Shown one piece after another: positions 9,143-16,641 of a DNA stretch of 64,000 nt. Below the pieces are notes generated by a model. It made no database searches and was not told the origin of the DNA. It saw nothing but the letters and a program-made list of their open reading frames with translations. This stretch comes from DAOLCO01 sp964612555 (GTDB lineage Bacteria > Bdellovibrionota_C > UBA2361 > SZUA-149 > DAOLCO01). Location of the stretch: the NCBI GenBank assembly GCA_964612555.1, contig CAZTBW010000006.1, positions 62,001 through 126,000 on the forward strand. The letters are read 5' to 3'. Within the stretch, counting starts at the first letter, position 1. Each line of letters starts with the position of its first letter. Made by a program: the position numbers and the translations under genes.

Positions 9143-10012
9143 GTGGATGCTAAAGTAGCTGATGCCTTAATTGAATCTCTTCCTTATATACAAAGTTTTA
9201 AAGATCAGACTATAGTTGTGAAGCTGGGCGGGTCTGTGCTTTTTGACGCTGAGTTAAAGAAATCAATTGTTCTTGATCTTGCTTATATGAGAACTGTGGG
9301 GATATCTGTTGTTATTGTCCATGGGGGTGGTAAGGAGGTAACCGAGATGCTGACCGCTCTGGGTCGTGAAAGCAGATTTGTTGGAGGCTATCGTTATACT
9401 GAACCTGAAGACGCAGAAATTATAGAGATGGTACTTTCTGCCAAGGTAAACAAAAGTGTAGTGTCTCTTATAACCATGTCAGGTGGGCAGGCAGTAGGGA
9501 TATCAGGTAAGGACGGGGGTCTTTTTTATGTCGAAGATTTTCGGGGAGCAAAAGGGGAATCTCTTGGACAGGTTGGTCGAATTATAAATGTAAATACCAG
9601 ATTAATTTCGGTATTGTTGGGTGAAGGATTTACTCCTGTTATTTCGAGCATCGGTTGTGCTTTTGATGGAAGAACCATGAATATCAATGCCGATGAAGCA
9701 GCTTCCATGCTTGCTTCGGCTTTACAGGCAAGAAAACTGATTTATCTAAGTGATGTAGATGGCTTAATGATAGATGGAGCGTGTCTTGATGAACTTGATC
9801 TTAGAGAAGCGGAAGATTTACTTACGGATGAGCGTGTTACCGGGGGGATGATACCCAAACTTGAATTTTGTATAAATGCAATAAGACGTGGGGTAGAGGA
9901 CGTGCATATGATTAATGGCAGTACTCCCCACAGTATTCTCCTTGAGCTTTTTACTAAAAAGGGAATAGGAACAAAATTTACTTATTCCAGACGACGAAGA
10001 GGAGGGGAGTAA
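9143..10012 (+). CDS. argB: Acetylglutamate kinase
   Basis: Phosphorylates N-acetylglutamate, the second step of arginine synthesis. This is an amino-acid kinase fold protein of about 290 residues. Seen: the nucleotide-binding VVKLGGSVLF (near residue 25), VIVHGGGKEVTEML (acetylglutamate-binding glycine loop), INADEAASMLASAL, LIYLSDVDGL and TGGMIPKLEF near the C-terminus. I chose the GTG at 9143 because GGAG at 9130-9133 sits nine bases before it. The TTG at 9134, three codons upstream, would abut the Shine-Dalgarno. The gene lies between argJ and argF in one operon. Confidence 0.95.
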   Translation: MDAKVADALIESLPYIQSFKDQTIVVKLGGSVLFDAELKKSIVLDLAYMRTVGISVVIVHGGGKEVTEMLTALGRESRFVGGYRYTEPEDAEIIEMVLSAKVNKSVVSLITMSGGQAVGISGKDGGLFYVEDFRGAKGESLGQVGRIINVNTRLISVLLGEGFTPVISSIGCAFDGRTMNINADEAASMLASALQARKLIYLSDVDGLMIDGACLDELDLREAEDLLTDERVTGGMIPKLEFCINAIRRGVEDVHMINGSTPHSILLELFTKKGIGTKFTYSRRRRGGE

Positions 10013-10015
10013 TTC

Positions 10016-10897
10016 ATGAAACACTTTATTGATCTTTCTGATTATTCTTCTGATGATGTTCGTACGATTCTCGACCTTGCGCTCAAAATAAAATCTTCTC
10101 CGGGTGAGTTTTGTTCTTCCTTGGAGGGTAAAAAAATAGGTCTATATTTTGAAAAGCCTTCCATGCGTACCAAGGTCTCATTTGAAGTTGGTGTGTATGA
10201 ACTTGGTGCAGTGCCGATTGTGTTACAACAAAATGAAGTGCAATTGGGACTGCGTGAATCGATTGGAGATGTTGCCAAAGTGGTATCCCGATACCTTGAT
10301 GCAATAGTTATGAGAGTCTTTCGACATTCTGACATAGTTAAATTTTCAGAAAGAGCGACGATACCTGTCATAAACGGTTTGTCAGATTTTTCGCATCCTT
10401 GTCAGGCAATTGCAGATGTGATGACTATTGTTGAAAAGAAAGGGTATGCTAATCATCGGGTTGTATTTATGGGTGATGGAAATAATGTTTGTAACTCTCT
10501 GATTAAAGCCTGTGCAGGTGTGGGGTTTGAAATAGTAGTTTCATGCCCTAAAGAGTATGAGCCTGCGATTTCAAAAACAGAAGCTGAATATACCATTATC
10601 AGCGACCCATTTGAAGCTGCACTTGGAGCCGATGTGATATATACCGATGTATGGACTTCAATGGGGGAAGAAGAGCAGCAATTTGTACGACGGAGAATTT
10701 TTGAGAAATATCGAGTTACTCAGCAGCTTATGCAGCAGGCAAAAAAGGATTGCATATTCATGCACTGTCTTCCTGCGCACCGAGGAGAAGAAGTTGACGC
10801 AGACGTGATTGATTCAGAATGTTCTGTAGTATTCGACCAAGCAGAAAACCGCCTGCATGCGCAAAAGGGGATATTGCAGTTTTTGTTTTCGGATTAA
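10016..10897 (+). CDS. argF: Ornithine carbamoyltransferase
   Basis: Forms citrulline from ornithine and carbamoyl phosphate. The length of 293 residues is normal for the family. Seen: KPSMRTKVSFEVG (carbamoyl-phosphate loop, usually STRTR), HPCQAIAD (near residue 123), VYTDVW-like VIYTDVWTSMG and the ornithine-binding HCLPAHRGEE (near 250). SMRT fits the ornithine rather than the aspartate enzymes. AGGAGGGG lies a few bases upstream of the start. It is the last gene of the arg operon in this window; argG and argH, often next in such clusters, are absent, and repetitive accessory DNA begins directly after its stop. Confidence 0.94.
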   Translation: MKHFIDLSDYSSDDVRTILDLALKIKSSPGEFCSSLEGKKIGLYFEKPSMRTKVSFEVGVYELGAVPIVLQQNEVQLGLRESIGDVAKVVSRYLDAIVMRVFRHSDIVKFSERATIPVINGLSDFSHPCQAIADVMTIVEKKGYANHRVVFMGDGNNVCNSLIKACAGVGFEIVVSCPKEYEPAISKTEAEYTIISDPFEAALGADVIYTDVWTSMGEEEQQFVRRRIFEKYRVTQQLMQQAKKDCIFMHCLPAHRGEEVDADVIDSECSVVFDQAENRLHAQKGILQFLFSD

Positions 10898-10979
10898 GTA
10901 GAAATCAGAAAGGTGGAAATCAATATAGCTGTAAATGGGTCGGGGGTTTATTCTTGCTTGATTATTTATCCCCCTCCCC

Positions 10980-11106
10980 AAATGGTATCAGGAGGTGGTT
11001 TTTGCAGAATGGCTCGCTCTGGACGGGTGAATCCTGTTTTGGTTATTCGAACTATATGCCAGAGACTGCGCTTGAGTTCTACAAAAACCACCTCCTGATA
11101 CCATTT
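10980..11106. repeat. Long inverted repeat, MITE-like
   Basis: A perfect 25-base arm at 10980-11004 (starting AAATGGTATCAGGAGGTGG) is repeated inverted at 11082-11106. It continues inward for five more bases with one mismatch, and about 70 bases lie between the arms. The element carries no gene. It looks like a small non-autonomous mobile element or a strong cruciform/stem-loop. It follows argF by 82 bases and could also end argF transcription. Confidence 0.75.
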
Positions 11107-11143
11107 CCACCCCGCAGCCTGTTTTTATGAAATTCTTCCGTAG

Positions 11144-11164
11144 GGGCAGCCCTTGCGGCTGCCC
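11144..11164. repeat. REP-like palindrome
   Basis: GGGCAGCC at 11144-11151 and GGCTGCCC at 11157-11164 form an 8-bp GC-rich stem with a five-base loop, in a GTAGGGGCAGCC... context. GC-rich imperfect palindromes of this size are typical REP units mobilised by RAYT transposases. A Y1/RAYT-type transposase lies 1.8 kb downstream, and the start region of a lost transposase copy appears to begin 20 bases away. Confidence 0.55.
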
Positions 11165-11175
11165 GCACACCCAAT

Positions 11176-11308
11176 TGATGCCCCATAAAAGATTCAAGCT
11201 GTTAATGTTAGTAATGCATTTTATTATCGCTGGAAGTGTTGGTGAGTTACAGGGAAGGGAGAGTTTTTTGGCATGAGTCTGATACCGTATCTCTGGGGCT
11301 TTGATACT
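11176..11308. repeat. Direct repeat copy A (transposase leader remnant)
   Basis: Aligns by eye with 13916-14042 at about 85% identity, for example TTAATGTTAGTAATGC, ATTATCGCTGG and TTTTTTGGCATGAG in both. In copy B this sequence is the upstream leader of the minus-strand transposase, including its first codons (ATGGGACATCA). Copy A keeps the matching ATGGGGCATCA on the minus strand, but the transposase body is gone and is replaced by the REP-like palindrome. Confidence 0.7.
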
Positions 11309-11420
11309 GTACAGACGGGGTATCTTGTTGTAAATTATGCCTGCGAAGTGTGGTATGACAGCCTGCGTTACAGGAGCTTCGCCACGTACACAAAACCCTT
11401 ATCTGCCTACTGGATAGTTG

Positions 11421-11822
11421 ATGAGATTTAATATTCGTTCTGTGTTTATACTCATTTTTATACTATTGCCCGTAAACAGGGCGCAGTCTGATGATGCGTG
11501 TGGTGATATTGATCACTTGAGCTGCTTCAAATCTCCTAAGTGCATTATTGATCATAAAGTTACGATTGATCATGGCAACGGAAAGAGGGGGTCTTACGAA
11601 TATATTTGTCGCAGTCGACGACTTCCTTGTGAAACGGGGCTTCCAGATGATGCTGAACTTCGTTCTACCGAGTGCAAGAAGCGTGGTGGTTGTTCAATGC
11701 AAGGCAGGTGCTATTGCCCATGTGACGATCAGCATCATCCAGAATTTAAGACCTGTAATTGTGAGTGTGGGGGTGGATTGCCTCACGATTGTAGAGAGTT
11801 GGTGAATAACAACCCTTCCTGA
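11421..11822 (+). CDS. Secreted cysteine-rich small protein, unknown function
   Basis: A 133-residue protein. The N-terminus is a clear signal peptide (RFNIRSVFILIFILLPVNRA, hydrophobic core about residues 7-18, probable cut after an Ala near residue 21). The mature part is hydrophilic and holds 14 Cys, many as pairs or close spacings (CDD, CNCECGGG, GRCYCPC). This suggests several disulfides or a metal-binding surface and periplasmic or extracellular location. I recognise no family. I start at the ATG of 11421; a TTG one codon earlier is possible. It lies inside the repeat-bounded accessory region and has no partner gene. Real coding is supported by the signal peptide and the Cys pattern, which would be odd in a random frame. 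Confidence 0.65.
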   Translation: MRFNIRSVFILIFILLPVNRAQSDDACGDIDHLSCFKSPKCIIDHKVTIDHGNGKRGSYEYICRSRRLPCETGLPDDAELRSTECKKRGGCSMQGRCYCPCDDQHHPEFKTCNCECGGGLPHDCRELVNNNPS

Positions 11823-11826
11823 ATAA

Positions 11827-12069
11827 ATTGATAGGAAGAATATTTTAAATAATCCGTATGCGGCGAAAGAGATAGAGAAAGCATTGGGATTAAAGAGATT
11901 TTTGTTTGAAGGGAAGCATGTCGTTTTTAAAGATCAGGGCGCAGATTTTTTCGAAGTTTCATCTAGAACCATTGATAATTATATTGCGAAAAATGAGCAG
12001 GAACTGGCAGAAAATGGGTACGAAGTTGTCAGAGGTAAGCGGTTACTTTTATTAAAAGAAGTGATTTGA
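11827..12069 (+). pseudogene. Fragment of a DNA-binding-like protein
   Basis: An open frame without a good start codon (first candidate TTG at 11884) reads protein-like sequence from about 11842 (NNPYAAKEIEKAL) through a probable helix-turn-helix segment (FFEVSSRTIDNYIAKNEQEL) to a stop at 12069. Sequence that looks coding before any usable start, and an early stop right after a KRLLLLKEVI strand, suggest the head of a larger protein that has been truncated. It faintly recalls the N-terminal HTH of RhuM/Fic-associated proteins, but I would not assign it. A perfect stem-loop follows 10 bases after the stop. Confidence 0.4.
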
Positions 12070-12078
12070 TCCACGGAT

Positions 12079-12102
12079 GTTAACGAAAGGGATTTCGTTA
12101 AC
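12079..12102. terminator. Perfect 10-bp stem-loop
   Basis: GTTAACGAAA at 12079-12088 and TTTCGTTAAC at 12093-12102 pair perfectly around a GGGA loop. There is no T-run after it, so it may be a weak terminator, a protein-binding palindrome or the footprint of an insertion rather than a classic intrinsic terminator. Confidence 0.45.
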
Positions 12103-12182
12103 ATAATTACACCGATAGAATATTATGTTTTGATGTTATGAGAGCTTCGCACCGTACGCCTTGCTGATTACATGCTTACGAT

Positions 12183-12653
12183 ATGAACATTACACTGAGC
12201 ATTGAATACCTATTTGATCATCCAACAGTGACCCCATTGATCGCTTCCTGGCTTCATAGTGAATGGGGACATCTGAATCCCTGGCGTTCAGTTGAAGAGA
12301 TATCTCAATCTTTGGAACAGAGACTCAACCAACATCAGGCACCATTAACATTGATTGCATTCAATGAATTGGAACCGATTGGTACTGCGAGTATTAAGCT
12401 TTATGAAATGGATATCTACCCCGAACGTACTCACTGGCTCGGGGATGTCTTCGTTGTAACCGCATATCGAGGTTGCGGTATAGGTTCTGCTCTTACGAAG
12501 AAACTGATAGAGATTGCTCCTTCAATAGGTGTGAGTGACTTATTCCTATATACGCCTGATCAGGAAGGCTTATATAGGCGATTGGGTTGGAAAACGGTGG
12601 AGCATATATCTTATAACGGCGAAGATGTTGTAGTGATGCAAAGAGGCGTGTAA
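12183..12653 (+). CDS. GNAT-family N-acetyltransferase
   Basis: A 156-residue member of the GNAT fold. Motif A for acetyl-CoA is visible as VFVVTAYRGCGIGSALTKKL (about residues 90-110; the RGxGxGxxL pattern is present as RGCGIGSAL). A following strand/helix, DLFLYTPDQEGLYRRLGWK, matches the usual YxxxGW end motif. The N-terminal SWLHSEWGHLNPW segment is typical of small-molecule GNATs. The acetyl acceptor is unknown. It lies in the accessory region between repeats and is probably cargo acquired with it. The start is an ATG with no clear Shine-Dalgarno. Confidence 0.85.
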   Translation: MNITLSIEYLFDHPTVTPLIASWLHSEWGHLNPWRSVEEISQSLEQRLNQHQAPLTLIAFNELEPIGTASIKLYEMDIYPERTHWLGDVFVVTAYRGCGIGSALTKKLIEIAPSIGVSDLFLYTPDQEGLYRRLGWKTVEHISYNGEDVVVMQRGV

Positions 12654-12972
12654 CAAATGCATGCATGGGGAGGCTGCCTTTTGCATCGGATTATCACCGC
12701 TGTAGGTGGAAAAACCCTATATTATATAGTGTCAGAGAAGTTACAAAACCTATATTATATAGTGTCAGAGAAGTTACAAAACCCCAATTGGGAATTTACA
12801 AAAAATAGTTTCACCTCCTTAAAGTTGTGAGTTTCTCTGTCTTCTATGCAGGATTTTATGCTCTGTTAACAAGAAGCAATGCTTTGAAATGGTGTAGAAG
12901 TCTGGATTTGGATGCAGAAACCCCTCAGCGTATTAGCTGGGGTATTTTCAGAGAAAAGGTTCGGCAGAGTTT
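12654..12972. other. 319-base gap with tandem repeat and possible gene remnant
   Basis: Contains a 33-base tandem repeat (about 12712-12783). A short frame from 12809 to a stop at 12976 reads protein-like text (for example KWCRSLDLDAETPQRISWG) but has no start codon after the preceding stop. I regard it as the tail of a decayed gene that butts against the transposase end. No intact gene or RNA is apparent. Confidence 0.5.
12712..12783. repeat. 33-base tandem direct repeat, about two copies
   Basis: The unit AAAACCTATATTATATAGTG followed by TCAGAGAAGTTAC occurs twice head to tail with a period of 33 bases (AT-rich cores begin at 12718 and 12751) and ends in a third partial AAAACCCC. There are no spacers, so this is not a CRISPR. 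It may be a duplicated element end. Confidence 0.7.
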
Positions 12973-13926
12973 TTAATGAATCACTGGTGGTGGATGAGTA
13001 GTCAGGGTTGAGAGATGCGGTCTGTACATACCCGGTGGGAACTCAGTATCTAGAAATCCCTTTCTGTACCTTGCTGATGCCTTCTTGAACATATCATACA
13101 TGGTGAAATAGAAGGTCTTTGCTTCTTGTCTTCTTTCGGGACACACTGAATGGACTCTTGGTCTAAAACTGTATCGGGTTGATGTTTTGGGGTTCTTTGC
13201 TCGGGTGCCGGGTTTGGTCTTCAGGAGTCCTTGTCTTCCTACAAAGCCTTTGCCTTCTTCCTTTCTATCTTTTACAATCTTTGATCTTTTCTCTTCAAGC
13301 TTCTCTAATAGCTGCTTTGCATATTCTTTATAATTCAAGTGCTCATAACCAGGTATCTTGGCAAATTTTAGGGTATAGGTAGTTGTGTAGTCTTTTATGT
13401 TTACATGCTTTTTACCCCTCCTTGCTCTGTTATAGGCAGTTCGGTTTACATATTTAAATTTTCTCTTTATCCCCCGTGCGGCATCTGTAAAACAGTTATA
13501 CCCGGGGTAGTCTGATATTCTTTCTACCAGTCCACCCTGAACCGCCTGAAGTACGGTGTAGAAAAACTTGTACTCAATATCTTCTGAATGAATGGGAAGT
13601 AGTTCCTTGGAGTATCTTCTCTCCCAGAACCTGTAACAGTGGTATTCCGGGCAATAATTAGGAGCTACTCTTGCTATCATGGAGTTAAGGTCTCTCTTAA
13701 AGGAAGAGCAGTTACAGTTTGGGTATTCTGCAAGGATGTGTATGTGGCTTCCTTCTATGGCGATGGCATAGAGTATTACCCCATAGGTTTCAGCGTATTT
13801 AGCTATCAGGGTAAGGATTATGGTTTCAAATGCTTTGTTGTTTACGAACCATAGTTCTGAGTGTTTACAGCGGGTTGTGGTGAAGGCTGCGTGGTTTTTG
13901 GATTCTATGCGAGGATGATGTCCCAT
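12973..13926 (-). mobile_element. Y1 (HUH) transposase, RAYT-like
   Basis: A 317-residue protein of the IS200/REP-associated tyrosine transposase type. Seen: the two-His metal motif in EGSHIHILAEYPN (near residue 60), a basic WERRYSKELL segment, and a helix FFYTVLQAVQGGLVERISDYPGY. That helix occupies the place of the family's catalytic Tyr helix (usually Y..NPVRAGLV..) and keeps a Tyr. The C-terminal half is Lys/Arg-rich and not typical of short IS200 TnpA, which favours a RAYT. The frame is intact. Its leader is repeated at 11176-11308, and a REP-like palindrome lies in that copy. It is probably active or only recently silenced, but activity cannot be read from the sequence. Confidence 0.8.
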
Positions 13927-14042
13927 TAGAGTTCAAGCTATTAATGTTAGTAATGCGTCTCATTATCGCTGGAAATGTTGAGGAGTTGCAGGGAGTGAAG
14001 ATTTTTTGGCATGAGCCTGACACCGTATTTCTGGGTGATACT
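13916..14042. repeat. Direct repeat copy B (leader of the transposase)
   Basis: Second copy of the repeat at 11176-11308. It overlaps the first codons of the minus-strand transposase and extends about 115 bases upstream of it. The conserved core contains TTAATGTTAGTAATGC and TTTTTTGGCATGAG. It may carry the transposase promoter and/or the element's end. Together with copy A it brackets 2.6 kb of accessory genes. Confidence 0.7.
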
Positions 14043-14179
14043 GGAAGCTGTTTAGAGCCAGAGTATGCTCTTTATGGGAACTGCTTTATAGTGTCCTTTT
14101 AAAAATTAGATATATGGGGATGTTTTGGAAGAATTTAAGGTTACATGCTTTAAAATTTTGTTTCATGGAGACTAATAAC

Positions 14180-15196
14180 ATGGGTGCTTATTCCTTAATG
14201 AGGCAATTGCTTTTCAAATTTGAAGCAGAGTCCGCTCATCGATTAACTCTGTCAATTGCAGCTGCAATTGATTCTTTGGGATTATTGAAAAAAATATATC
14301 CCAGACATGATCATCCGGTTGAAGTCATGGGGTTGCGTTTTCCGAATCCTGTTGGCATTGCTGCGGGATTTGATAAAAACGGTGAATATATCAACTTACT
14401 AAATTCTATTGGTTTTGGGTTTGTTGAACTAGGTACCGTTACTCCTAGGTCGCAGGTTGGTAACCCTGCTCCCAGGTTGTTTCGCCTCAAGGAATTTGAA
14501 GCAATAATAAATCGAATGGGGTTTAACAACAAAGGGGTCGATGTTTTATTAGAGAATGTCTTGTCATTGAAGAGTAAACCCATTGTCGGTATTAATATTG
14601 GTGCAAATAAAGATAGTGAAGCCGATAAACGTATCGATGATTATATTTTTTGTCTCCGTAAGGTTTATGCACATGCGGACTATGTAGTCATTAATATTTC
14701 TTCGCCTAACACTAAGGGGTTGAGAGATCTCCAACGGATAGATGAGTTATCTCCTTTACTGATAAACCTTGGCAGAGAATGGAAAAAGTTGAAAGATTCT
14801 CTAAGAAAAGAAACTCCTTTAGTTGTAAAAATTGCACCTGACCTTGAGGATGAGGAAATCAGGTCAATCGCAGGCATATTACTTGAGAATGAAGTTCATG
14901 GAGTAATAGCGACAAATACCACAATTTCAAGGAAAGAAGTAGTTGACCATAAACATGCCTCAGAAATTGGAGGTCTTAGTGGTAAGCCACTGTATGCAAG
15001 ATCTCTGGAAGTTGTAAGAGTCTTGCGAGACAGTCTTGGTGGTGAAATTCCGATTATTGGTTGTGGGGGAATTCTTTCTGGGGCAGATGCACGCTCATTT
15101 AAGATGTCAGGGGCTGATTGCGTTCAGATCTACACTGGTCTTGTATACAAAGGTCCTAAACTGATTTCCGAGTGTGTTGATGCATGGAAAGTGTAA
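14180..15196 (+). CDS. pyrD: Dihydroorotate dehydrogenase, quinone-dependent (class 2)
   Basis: FMN enzyme of pyrimidine synthesis that passes electrons from dihydroorotate to membrane quinone. Seen: the N-terminal helical extension typical of class 2 (MRQLLFKFEAESAHR), RFPNPVGIAAGFDKNGE (FMN loop), NRMGFNNKGVD, VNISSPNTKGLRDLQ with the catalytic-Ser region, VKIAPDL, NTTISR, and GGLSGKPLYARSLEVVR. I use the ATG at 14180 because GGAG lies at 14167-14170; the frame is open to an ATG at 14114, but those residues do not look conserved. Its upstream region directly abuts the transposase leader repeat. It converges on yraN. Confidence 0.95.
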   Translation: MGAYSLMRQLLFKFEAESAHRLTLSIAAAIDSLGLLKKIYPRHDHPVEVMGLRFPNPVGIAAGFDKNGEYINLLNSIGFGFVELGTVTPRSQVGNPAPRLFRLKEFEAIINRMGFNNKGVDVLLENVLSLKSKPIVGINIGANKDSEADKRIDDYIFCLRKVYAHADYVVINISSPNTKGLRDLQRIDELSPLLINLGREWKKLKDSLRKETPLVVKIAPDLEDEEIRSIAGILLENEVHGVIATNTTISRKEVVDHKHASEIGGLSGKPLYARSLEVVRVLRDSLGGEIPIIGCGGILSGADARSFKMSGADCVQIYTGLVYKGPKLISECVDAWKV

Positions 15197-15218
15197 GATC
15201 GTATTGTTCTTATATAAA

Positions 15219-15602
15219 CTAGCTACGAGAGATCGCAGCTTTAAGGTGCGTGATGGCGTTTGTTTTTCCTGTTTCTTTGTCTATGAGTATTCCGATAACG
15301 TCTATTCTGAAATCAGGGAATCTTTTTCCCCGATAGTGTTGTTTCATAAATATTTCGGCAAGTCCGGAGAGTTTTCTTTGTTTCTTTTTGTGGATGGTTT
15401 CGAGGAGGTGTTTTCTTGCAAACCAGGAATCGTATCTTGTTTTTACTTCGACAAATACTACGGTATCTTTTTCTCTACAGACAATGTCTATCTCACCAAA
15501 GGAGCAACTCCAGTTTTTGAATAAGGGGGTGATGTGTTTTTCTTTTAGGAAATTAACCGCTATTTGTTCACCATGTGTGCCTAATTCCCTTGTTGTCAGC
15601 AT
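15219..15602 (-). CDS. yraN: YraN/UPF0102 family endonuclease-like protein
   Basis: A 127-residue protein of the YraN family, which has a restriction-endonuclease-like fold and unknown cellular substrate. Seen: GEQIAVNFLKEK at the N-terminus, then NWSCSFGEIDIVCREKDTVV and FVEVKTRYD. These supply the Glu/Asp...ExK residues of a PD-(D/E)XK-type site. The family is very often found next to rnhB, as here; the start overlaps the rnhB end by 35 bases. The C-terminal HLKAAISRS is typical. Confidence 0.92.
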   Translation of the reverse strand: MLTTRELGTHGEQIAVNFLKEKHITPLFKNWSCSFGEIDIVCREKDTVVFVEVKTRYDSWFARKHLLETIHKKKQRKLSGLAEIFMKQHYRGKRFPDFRIDVIGILIDKETGKTNAITHLKAAISRS

Positions 15603-16191
15603 TGCAGTATTCTTTTACCCCTGAAAATGTTTTTCTATGAATTGGACTGGGTCCATGTAGTTTTATTTTTTCCTTATGAAGTTTTGTGGGGTAGCCTTTG
15701 TGTGATTCAAATACATATTCCGGATACTGTTCTGCCATTTTTTCCATATAAAGGTCTCTTTCAACCTTAGCCAGGATTGATGCAGCACCTATGCATTTAA
15801 TTTTACCATCCCCTTTAATTATCGCTTCGACTGATAATTTGTTGCAGAAAGTTTTATTTCCATCGACGAGATAATGTACCTTGCATTCAGGAGAGTGATT
15901 TTTAATTTTTTCCATGAGAGTTGTTGCAACTTGTTTCATCCCATAAAGGGTTGCTCGGAGGATGTTTAGATGATCTATTTCTTCCGGAGAGATCATTACA
16001 GAAGCCCAGGCAATGGAGTTTCCTTTTATTTCCTTGGCTAATACAAGGCGGTTTTGGTGAGATAGTTTTTTTGAATCGTCTATATTTTCCGAGTTAAACG
16101 TAGGAGATAATATTACCCCTGCAACAGCAAGAGGTCCTGCAAGTGGTCCTCTTCCCGCCTCGTCAATTCCTGCCAGATACATGGTTCTCAT
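15568..16191 (-). CDS. rnhB: Ribonuclease HII
   Basis: Cuts RNA in RNA-DNA hybrids and removes single ribonucleotides from DNA. A 207-residue protein with the hallmark LAGIDEAGRGPLAGPL at residues 6-21, which contains the first catalytic Asp-Glu pair. YLVDGNK (third Asp) and KGDGKIKCIGAASILAKVERD (DG motif and fourth site) follow. The C-terminal HKGYPTKLHKEKIKLHGPSPIHRKTF is typical. It heads a two-gene operon with yraN and is divergent from gatC with a roughly 130-base shared leader. Confidence 0.96.
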   Translation of the reverse strand: MRTMYLAGIDEAGRGPLAGPLAVAGVILSPTFNSENIDDSKKLSHQNRLVLAKEIKGNSIAWASVMISPEEIDHLNILRATLYGMKQVATTLMEKIKNHSPECKVHYLVDGNKTFCNKLSVEAIIKGDGKIKCIGAASILAKVERDLYMEKMAEQYPEYVFESHKGYPTKLHKEKIKLHGPSPIHRKTFSGVKEYCNADNKGIRHTW

Positions 16192-16318
16192 ACGTAATTG
16201 AATGCCTGAAATTTTATGGATTATGGGGAACCTCCATCGGAGATTATACCTATTTTTCTGCCTGTGCTAGAGTACCGACAAAATTTAATTCAAAACCTAT
16301 AAAAAAGGAGAGCTTTTT

Positions 16319-16621
16319 GTGAGTCTTAACTCCCTTAGTGATGATGAAGTCAGGCATGTGGCAAAGCTTGCTGCCATTGAAGTTACTGATTCTGAAATAC
16401 CCCAATTAAAAGAACATCTGAATGCGATTCTGACCTACGTGGATAGACTTTCCGAAATTCCCACACGAGGAGTCCTTCCAACATATCATGTTCACGGTAT
16501 TAACAATGTTTTTCGTGAGGATGTTCATCAACCTTCACTTTCCGTAGATGACCTTGCACGTAATGCATCTGATTTTTCAGATGGATTCTATCGTGTCCCC
16601 AGAATTATTAAAGAAGGTTAA
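16319..16621 (+). CDS. gatC: Asp/Glu-tRNA amidotransferase subunit C
   Basis: Small subunit that holds GatA and GatB together in the amidotransferase that corrects Glu-tRNA(Gln) and/or Asp-tRNA(Asn). A 100-residue protein with the family pattern DDEVRHVAKLAAIEVTDSE, then LNAILTYVDRLSEIPTRGV and a C-terminal DGFYRVPRIIKE. The GTG start at 16319 follows AAAGGAG by nine bases. It heads the gatCAB operon with 20 bases to gatA. Confidence 0.94.
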   Translation: MSLNSLSDDEVRHVAKLAAIEVTDSEIPQLKEHLNAILTYVDRLSEIPTRGVLPTYHVHGINNVFREDVHQPSLSVDDLARNASDFSDGFYRVPRIIKEG

Positions 16622-16641
16622 TTTATAAGTTAAAGATTTTT

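Larger units (their letters stand above)
10898..11420. other. 523-base non-coding stretch with repeats
   Basis: No convincing gene lies between argF and the small secreted protein. The stretch holds a long inverted repeat (10980-11106), a REP-like palindrome (11144-11164) and the first copy of a direct repeat (11176-11308) that recurs upstream of the transposase. Short open frames here run through the inverted repeat on both strands and show no protein-like conservation signature. I take them as spurious. Confidence 0.7.

Noticed and set aside
10819..11197. Short frames on both strands through the inverted repeat
   Set aside because: They arise from the repeat itself and from the argF 3' end; neither has protein-like periodicity, a Shine-Dalgarno or motif content.
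12712..12783. Possible CRISPR
   Set aside because: Two units sit in direct tandem with no spacers, and no cas genes lie near.
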